Below are positions 57,955 to 64,000 of a DNA stretch of 64,000 nt, piece after piece. Below the pieces are notes generated by a model. That model was not told the origin of the DNA. It saw only the letters and a program-made list of their open reading frames with translations, and did not search any database. The DNA comes from Mytilus trossulus (Eukaryota; Mollusca; Bivalvia; Mytilida; Mytilidae): positions 37,904,566 through 37,968,565 of the forward strand of contig NC_086375.1 in the NCBI RefSeq assembly GCF_036588685.1, read 5' to 3'. The translations under genes and the position numbers were made by a program. Positions within the stretch are counted from its first letter, which is position 1. The number at the start of each line of letters is the position of its first letter.

Positions 57955-59055
57955 TGTCATGCCTGCAACTTTTGTTGCAGAAAGCTCGACATAGGGATAG
58001 TGATCCGGCGGCGGTGGCTACGGCTGCGGCGGTGTTAGCTCACTTCTTAAAAGCTTTATATTTTAGAAGGCAGAAGACCTGGATGCTTCATACTTTGTAT
58101 ATAGATGCATCATGTTACGAACTTTCCGTCAGTCACATGTCCAATATCCTTGACCTCATTTTCATGGTTCAGTGACTACTTGAAAAAAAAGTTCAGATTT
58201 TTTGTAATGTTAAATTCTCTTTTATTATAAGTAATTGGATAACTATATTTGGTATGTGCGTACCTTGCAAGGTCCTCATGCCTGTCAGACCGTTTTCACT
58301 TGACCTCGACCTCATTTCATGGATCAGTGAACAAGGTTAAGTTTTCGTGGTCAAGTCCATATCTCAGATACTATAAGCAATAGGTCTAGTATATTCGGTG
58401 TATGGAAGGACTGTAAGGTGTACATGTCAAACTGGCAGGTGTCATCTGACCTTGACCTCATTTTCATGGTTCAGTGGTTATAGTTAAGTTTTTGTGTTAT
58501 GGTCTGTTTTTCTTATACTATATGCAATAGGTCTACTATAATTGGTGTATGGAATGATTGTAAGGTGTACATGATTAGCTGACAGGTGTCATCTGACCTT
58601 GACCTCATTTTCATGGTTGAGTGGTCAAAGTTTAGTTTTTGAGTTTTGGTCTATTTTTCTAATACTTTATGCCTTAGGTCAACTATATTTGGTGTATGGA
58701 AATATTTTATGATCTTTATGTCGGTTTCGCAGGTTTTATTTTACCTTGACCTTATTTTCATGGTCCATTGCTAAGTTTTAAGTGTTTGTGTTTTGGTCTG
58801 TTTTTCTTTATTTATAAGCAATAAGACAACTATATTTGTTGTATTGAAGAATTGTTAGCTGTACATGTCTGCCTGGCATGGTTCATCTGACCTTGACCTC
58901 ATTTTCATGGTTCATTGATCAATGTTTCATTTTCTTGGTTAATGTTGAGTTTATCATTATGTGACAGTTGTAATAAAGCTTTATATTTAGGTCTATCAAG
59001 ATAGTATCAAGAATTAGTAAAGAAGGCGAGACATTTCAGTGTGTGCACTCTTGTT
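57955..59055 (+). mobile_element. 1.1-kb non-autonomous element with ~150-bp internal repeats, copy 2
   Basis: Reverse complement of 23109-24208 over the whole length. It starts TGTCATGCCTGCAACTTTTG; the inner stem of the terminal hairpin (CTGCAAC/GTTGCAG) is intact, but the outer stem has two changes relative to copy 1. It ends GTGTGCACTCTTGT. It contains TGACCTTGACCTCATTTTCA or variants at least five times. Subtracting it restores the 3.7-kb spacing of the exon modules, which shows that it inserted after the triplication. Confidence 0.8.
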
Positions 59056-59499
59056 ACATATTATTATTTCTTTATTTTAATTATACAAATTTTGTATTGT
59101 TAAATATTTAAAGGGTGTGGAGTCTCAACAGCGTGAAATTTTCAGGACAAAAGGGAGGTAATTCCTTTGTTATACTCATTATACTTGAAATTTCCTGAGT
59201 GTTTATATGGAATAGAACTTTTTTAATTAAAATATTCACTTTTGTACACATTTTCTTTAAATATCAGATGTATACTTGCTAAAATTACTTTTATTTAGAG
59301 TTCTGTAAATAAAAAAAAATGTAAGCAGAGCTCTAGCTATAGATAATAGATTTGGAGGGTGGGAGAAATTGTGGGTAACTACAATTGATTAGGTGAAATT
59401 TCAAAAGACTTAAAAAGTGCATCTGATATTTATTTTTACATAATGTTATTTCTGAAAGCAAATGGACAATAAGATGACATAAACCACCTTCCAGGTTAG

Positions 59500-59572
59500 G
59501 ATAGCAGCTCTTAAGGAAGATGGTCAATTAAATCTTCAACCCAGTCTGAGGCCTTACCATGAAAAATATGTG
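59500..59572 (+). other. Exon-like block A, unit 3, GT donor
   Basis: ATAGCAGCTCTTAAGGAAGA, then CAACCCAGTCTGAGGCCTTA, ending ATATGTG then GTGAGT. The extra T in CTCTTAAGG breaks the frame seen in unit 1. The donor is canonical GT, unlike the aligned GC in units 1 and 2. Confidence 0.4.
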
Positions 59573-59699
59573 GTGAGTTGAAATATTCCACAAAACTAAT
59601 GATCATATTATTATAGGCATTTTAAATTATTTGTTTATAATGGGTTTGATTTTGAGGACATCTACATCAATGCTGAACAATTTTATAACACATTAAAAA

Positions 59700-60095
59700 G
59701 AAGATGTGGTATGATTGCCATTGAGACAACTATCCACAAAAGACCAAAATGACACCGACATTAACAAATATAGGTCACTGTACAGCCTTCAACAATGAGC
59801 AAAGCCCATACTGCATAGTCAACTATAAAAGGTTCTGATAAGACAATGTAAAACAATTCAAACAAGAAAACTAACGGCCTTATTTATTTAAAAAAAATGA
59901 ACGAAAAACAAATATGTAACACATAAACAAACGACAACCACTGAATTACAGGCTCCTAACTTGGGACAAGCATGTACATAAATAATGTGGCGGGGTTAAA
60001 CATGTTAGCAGGATCCCAACCCTCCCCTAACCTGGGACAGTGGTATAACAGTACAACATAAGAACGAACTATAAAAATCAGTTGAAAAAGGCTCA
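59700..60095 (+). mobile_element. Family A element, long copy
   Basis: One of the two longest copies here. It starts GATGTGGTATGATTGCCATT, continues through GGTCACTGTACAGCCTTCAA, CAAACAAGAAAACTAACGGC, AGGCTCCTAACTTGGGACAA and GGATCCCAACCCTCCCCTAA, and ends near CAGTTGAAAAAGGCTCAACT. It has no open frame for a transposase or reverse transcriptase. Confidence 0.75.
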
Positions 60096-60297
60096 ACTCA
60101 TCAGATGCACAGAAATACAAATGGATGTGAACAACAACTTGTATTCAATTGAATTGTTTTGTACCTTAGGTATCAAGTTAACATACAGAAAATGATAGTA
60201 TAAGACAAATTCATAAGAAATGTGACAAGGCATAATTTTGTTACACTTTTAAAAAAAATCTTATGTACAATTTAATCTTAAAAACATTTTTTTCCAG

Positions 60298-60367
60298 GTT
60301 GTTGAAATTACAATGTTTTCATGGTGTGGGGAGTAAGACTTGAATATCTGATATTGTTAACATGATG
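60298..60367 (+). other. Exon-like block B, unit 3
   Basis: 70 nt between ATTTTTTTCCAG and the donor CATGATG then GTAGGT. It keeps TTTTCATGGTGTGGGGAGTA, but the rest has diverged. Two bases longer than in units 1 and 2, and the frame is not maintained. Confidence 0.45.
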
Positions 60368-60697
60368 GTAGGTATACAAGCTTTTAGTTTTTTTCATAAT
60401 TTAATAGTAATTGATATCAATTGTTTTTTTAAAGGTTTGAAATACTATACTATATGATAAAGTACAAGTTTATTTTTGTATTGCAAACTTAATAGAATTG
60501 AAAATAGCAATCGAGAATGAGTTGGAGAGATAAAAAAAACATACAAAGAGCAGAAAACATAACCATTAGTTTGATTTTGAATACCAATTATTTTCTCACA
60601 GAATTTTGAATGTTATTCGAGAACTTTTAATCAATTATTATGATCTATATATATTTTTTAAAGTTGCGAATAACTGACCTTGAACTTTGTTTTACAG

Positions 60698-60756
60698 GTT
60701 AGCATCACAAGTTTCCTTTGGGTAACTTGCTTGAGGAGTAAAGAGAGCTGTTTAAG
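60698..60756 (+). other. Exon-like block C, unit 3
   Basis: 59 nt between the acceptor TTTGTTTTACAG and the donor TTTAAG then GTGAGA. Only the first bases (GTTAGCATCACAA) and a GAGCTG phrase resemble the other units, so the splice sites are better conserved than the sequence between them. Confidence 0.4.
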
Positions 60757-61062
60757 GTGAGAATTTATTAATCAACTAACAATTTAAATTTTAATTATAC
60801 ATGTATCTATGCCCCTAGATATCTATGTATCCATTTTTACTGATTTTTTGTCCCTTTCCTGAACAAGAAATATGAAGGGGATATAACCTGATATCAAGTA
60901 AAAAAATAGCTTTTATAAAAAGATGCATAATAACTGCCTTACATTCAGTGGTTCATATATTCGTTTCAACTTTCAAAAGAATTTTATTCCTACATTTTTA
61001 ACATAAATTTTGTGTGGAGTAAGTGTCAACTAAACAACAAATAACATACCGTAAAATTGATG

Positions 61063-61344
61063 TTAAGGTGGTACCCAACACTTTCACTAAAATTAATTTG
61101 GCTCGTTTATATTTTCATAAAATTTTGACAAAGTATTGCTTTTGACCCTTTGACAAAAATATAAAAATTTCAAAAACGTTGAACGAACTATTTTATCAGA
61201 TAAATTACACTGATTATATAGCAGTTTTACAAACACTACTTTTGATCATTAAAAAGCTTAATCCTCCCTAAATAACACAACGTAATTAAAACGTTTAGCT
61301 GATTTTACAGAGTTATCTCCCTGTAGTGTAAGGTACCACCTTAA
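61063..61344. mobile_element. 282-bp MITE with TTAAGGTGGTACC terminal inverted repeats
   Basis: Ends TTAAGGTGGTACC (61063-61075) and GGTACCACCTTAA (61332-61344) are perfect inverted repeats. The TTAA at both ends could be the target duplication, as in piggyBac-type elements. It contains GAGTTATCTCCCTGTAGTGT near one end. It has no coding capacity and no counterpart in module units 1 and 2. Confidence 0.8.
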
Positions 61345-61589
61345 GTCTCAGAAAAGTTTGGAAAGTTTATTTTTGTCTTCAGGAGCCTGTTTCTGGGGTT
61401 GTATATTGATGTGTTACATATTTGTTTTTTGTTCATTTTTTGTACATAAATGAAGCCATTAGTTATCTTGATTGAATTGTTTTACAGATGTCATTTTGGG
61501 AATCTTTTATAGTTGACTTGATAATGGTTTATGGGCATTGCTCATTGTCGACGGTCATACAGTCTATAGTTGTTTTAAATTTCTGTATC

Positions 61590-61640
61590 ATTTGGTCTCT
61601 TGTGGAGAGGTGTCTCATTGGCAATCATACCACATCTTCT
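61590..61640 (-). repeat. Family A terminal fragment
   Basis: GTGTCTCATTGGCAATCATA followed by CCACATCTTCT is the reverse complement of the family A start, here without the body. Confidence 0.65.
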
Positions 61641-61777
61641 ATTTTTTATATTTCACATTCAGTGATATCAGGTTCTTTTTTTATTTGAAAAATTGCACAT
61701 TAAATGTTATTATATTCCAGAATAATAATTAATTCGAAATCAAACAATAATTAAAACTTGACTTTATTTCTTTTCAG

Positions 61778-61900
61778 TTGAAAGTGTCACCTTTGCTGCC
61801 TTGTGTGGTACAATCTTCAGACAATATCCTGCAAACTGTGGCTGAACTGTTACTATCTTTTTTTAGTAGAATCCTTAGACAGTAATCTTGTGGCAGAATG
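61778..61900 (+). other. Exon-like block D, unit 3
   Basis: Begins after TTTCTTTTCAG. GCAAACTGTGGCTGAACTGT resembles the CTGTGGCTGC phrase of the other D blocks, but most of the sequence has diverged. An ATTTAATAAAG at about 62073 offers a poly(A) signal about 300 nt downstream, which would fit a terminal exon. Confidence 0.3.
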
Positions 61901-62221
61901 AGTTGTAAACAAATTGTTTTTATTCCTGTATTGAGTTTCAAATTGGATATTTTTTTATTTATATTATTTGTATTCCATTTGCATTCAATTATTGTTTTTT
62001 AATTGATGAATCATTAAAACTTAAATTTTGCGGGGTCCTAAAGGACTTTCTTAGAGGGGGCCAGCGGGGATATTTAATAAAGATTAATATGCTTAGAAAT
62101 TTGGTGTGAGTAAATAAACTTTACTTTTTATTTTGAAACAGCATGTGATTAAAAATATGAAATGAATTGTTAAACATATCCTTGGTGATCTAATAATTTT
62201 TTGCACAGATCAAGATATTTA

Positions 62222-62378
62222 GTCAGTGGTGGATCCAGAAATTTTCCAGGAATATGGGGGGCACTGACTGCTTCAGCGGGGCCCTGCTCCAGTCATGTTT
62301 TACTGATTCCCTAAATATTAAACAAAATTTTTCCCACTGAAGGGGCCCTCTCAAAAATCCTCTTAATCCACGTCTCTG
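62222..62378 (+). mobile_element. Small GTGGATCCAG-ended element
   Basis: Begins CAGTGGTGGATCCAGAAATT and ends ATCCTCTTAATCCACGTCTC, imperfect inverted repeats. G- and C-rich runs lie just inside (GGGGGGCACTG and GGGGCCCTCTC). At about 157 bp it is a deletion derivative of the same type as 44100-44796. Confidence 0.55.
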
Positions 62379-62379
62379 C

Positions 62380-63430
62380 TATTTTGTTTTTTTATAACCC
62401 AGTAAATAAGTTGAGTTTGTTCTCAAAAAATAATTTGATTCATGTACTTTTTATTGTAGCATAAACATAGCTTTAATTTCCTTTGTTTAAGAATTGTAAT
62501 GTTTTTTTAATGTCATTTTTAAAAGTTGGCACTAATTGAGGATTCTGTTGTTTATGGAATTCTTTTATAAGTTTGGTTAGCAATAAAAAGTGTTTTTTTA
62601 TTAAACAAAGAATAATTACTCTGTTTACAGAATTTAATACATGTATCAAAAATTAGACATGATTTAATTTAATTCATAATGCTTATTTAATTGGAAATTA
62701 CATTAGGATTATCTCCCCCTAATTAGTATTCAAAACAATATTATAAAAACAACCCGGAAAATAAATAGAATCCTCAGTAATGTCAACATTTATTTTGTAT
62801 AAATGTAATATTATGCTAATGATACAAAACCCATGATGCAGATCCTTTTCCTCCTTTTTATTGTAGAGATAATTTACAGACGTGTCCAAAATCATATCCC
62901 TAGAATCAATTTGTTTTTTGATATTCGTACACACCTAACAAAAGCAGATTGTGTTTGGTTTCATTTGGATATTTTGTATCATTGTGATATATCATAATAA
63001 TTATAATTTGTAAATAAAATATATTTGAAAAACCAGCCTCATTTCATTTGAATTTGGATAAGTAAAGGGGGAAGAGATTTCTGTGGTCCACGGTATGACA
63101 CACATGCAGATGATTTATATTTCCATTAGGTGTCGATCATCATCATTCAACTTTTTTAAGAATTTTTTGTGTAATTTCTTTGCTGGTTTGAATAAGACCC
63201 AAAATAAACGATGCTTTAAGCACTATCTTACAGAATTGATCATTGTGTTTGCTGATTACCATCATATAGCTACCAATGCTGTTAATAGGTGACTATAATG
63301 CTAAAAGGATTTATGTAAAATCATAATTATGCAAACTGTAGAAGAGGCTCGATAGCTCCATATCTGTATGCAGATGCCGCATGGTGTTTCATTATACATT
63401 TTACCCTATATTTCAGGTTCAATAACCAGG
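62380..63430. other. AT-rich DNA, nothing firmly identified
   Basis: No repeat family recognised. A poly(A)-like AATAAA lies at about 63013 in TTTGTAAATAAAATATATTT, but no coding exon can be tied to it. The short open frames are AT-driven. Confidence 0.35.
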
Positions 63431-63437
63431 GTGTTTT

Positions 63438-63690
63438 TATGCCCCATCTATGATAGTAGAGGGGCATTATGTTTTCTGGTCTGTTCGTCCGTTTGTCGTA
63501 CCGTTCGTCCGTCTGTCCCGCTTCAGGTTAAAGTTTTTGGTCAAGGTAGGTTTTTTTTAAGCTGAAGTGCAATCAACATGAAATTTAGTATGTATGTTCC
63601 TTATGATATGATCTTTCTAATTTTACAGCCAAATTAGACTTTTGACCCCAATTTCACGGTCCAATTAAAATAGAAAAGGAAAGTGCAAGT
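63438..63690 (+). mobile_element. TATGCCCCATCTATGAT-type repeat, partial copy
   Basis: Starts TTTTTATGCCCCATCTATGA and continues with GTAGAGGGGCATTATGTTTT, then CGTCCG-type phrases and a single internal unit with CAGGTTAAAGTTTTTGGTCA matching 1180-1320. The far end is cut off by the neighbouring MITE at 63695. Confidence 0.75.
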
Positions 63691-63694
63691 TTCA

Positions 63695-63911
63695 GGGGCT
63701 ATGGAAAAAAAAGTTTGTTTCCAGGTTTTGGTGAAAAATTAATTTGTTTTGGACCATGAGAAAAAAAAATTTTGGTTTCACCCTCAGCTGCCACTATGTA
63801 ATGCTAAAATTGAAAGAAAAAAAATGTTTTTGGTTTGTCGCTAAAAAAATATATTGTTCTTCGCCAAAGGCGAAAAAAAAAGTTTGCACAGGGAAAAAAA
63901 ACCATAGCCCC
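63695..63911. mobile_element. ~217-bp MITE with GGGGCTATGG terminal inverted repeats
   Basis: Ends GGGGCTATGG (63695-63704) and CCATAGCCCC (63902-63911) are perfect inverted repeats, followed by a C run to about 63923. The interior is A-rich (AAAAAAAAGTTTG) with a small CGCCAAAGGCG hairpin near 63860. It lies directly against the TGCCCCAT-type repeat. Confidence 0.75.
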
Positions 63912-64000
63912 CCCCCCCCCCCCAGAAAATCAAATGGTTGCAACCTTATGTGTAATATGGCTGACTATATATTTGGTATATTATAAAGTTATAAAAAAGG

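Larger units (their letters stand above)
54240..59055 (+). repeat. Triplicated exon module, unit 2
   Basis: Blocks: A (ending 54751, GC donor), B (55651-55718), C (56566-56630), D (from 57255). Insertions private to this unit are the palindromic MITE (54896-55333), about 500 bp between B and C (55860-56410) and the 1.1-kb element (57955-59055). The start AGCAATGATGTGGAGTCTAA (54288) matches unit 3 at about 59115 (GGGTGTGGAGTCTCAACAG). Confidence 0.7.
59060..61900 (+). repeat. Triplicated exon module, unit 3
   Basis: Blocks: A (ending 59572, GT donor), B (60298-60367), C (60698-60756), D (from 61778). It is the most diverged unit. A family A element (59700-60095) lies between A and B, a position not used in the other units, and a TTAA-ended MITE (61063-61344) lies between C and D. 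Confidence 0.6.

Noticed and set aside
1-64000. Viral or bacterial gene cluster, or an unusual defence system
   Set aside because: No polymerase, integrase, capsid or enzyme-like frames were seen, and the whole window has the texture of repeat-rich animal DNA.

Overview
The window looks like nuclear DNA of a marine bivalve, most likely a mussel (Mytilus-like). It is AT-rich and intron-like, has no bacterial or viral gene organisation, and carries many interspersed repeats that I recognise by eye as mussel-type. These include a TGCCCCAC-ended element, a 1.1-kb element with ~150-bp internal repeats, a Helitron ending in a hairpin plus CTAG, a tRNA-derived SINE, and a family containing GATTGCCAATGAGACAAC. 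The species call rests on pattern memory; no database was searched. No complete protein-coding gene is visible. Coding evidence is limited to short exon-like blocks with splice signals, and most long open frames are by-products of a 21-bp satellite.

Layout. (1) 1-2650: left flank with repeat fragments, a TGCCCCAC element, a probable minus-strand terminal exon (1783-2030) and a plus-strand exon-like block (2077-2376). (2) 2650-18235: left arm of a giant inverted duplication, mostly a G-free, C-containing 21-bp satellite with nested higher-order repeats. It holds one SINE and ends in a small intact terminal exon (18100-18192) with a poly(A) signal. (3) 18236-25429: spacer of about 7.2 kb, made of older dispersed repeats. 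(4) 25430-38595: right arm, the reverse complement of the left. It has its own amplified satellite variants, its own insertions, a broken copy of the terminal exon, and a complete copy of an outward-facing first-exon-like sequence (38483-38621) that the left arm has only in part. (5) 38600-50700: repeat-rich DNA with a 0.9-kb tandem duplication carrying exon-like blocks (41360-43190), a probable coding exon on the minus strand (46192-46381) and compound repeat clusters. (6) 50700-61900: a tandemly triplicated module of about 3.7 kb in which four short blocks with intact splice sites (A to D) recur in order while the intervening DNA diverges. Each unit was later hit by different transposons. 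(7) 61900-64000: small transposons and repeats.

The most unusual structure is the ~36-kb imperfect palindrome whose arms are strand-skewed satellite. Transcription across it would give kilobases of fold-back RNA. The second is the triplicated exon module, which looks like a modular long non-coding RNA or a decaying gene family. I compared the arms and modules by hand, so percentages are rough.
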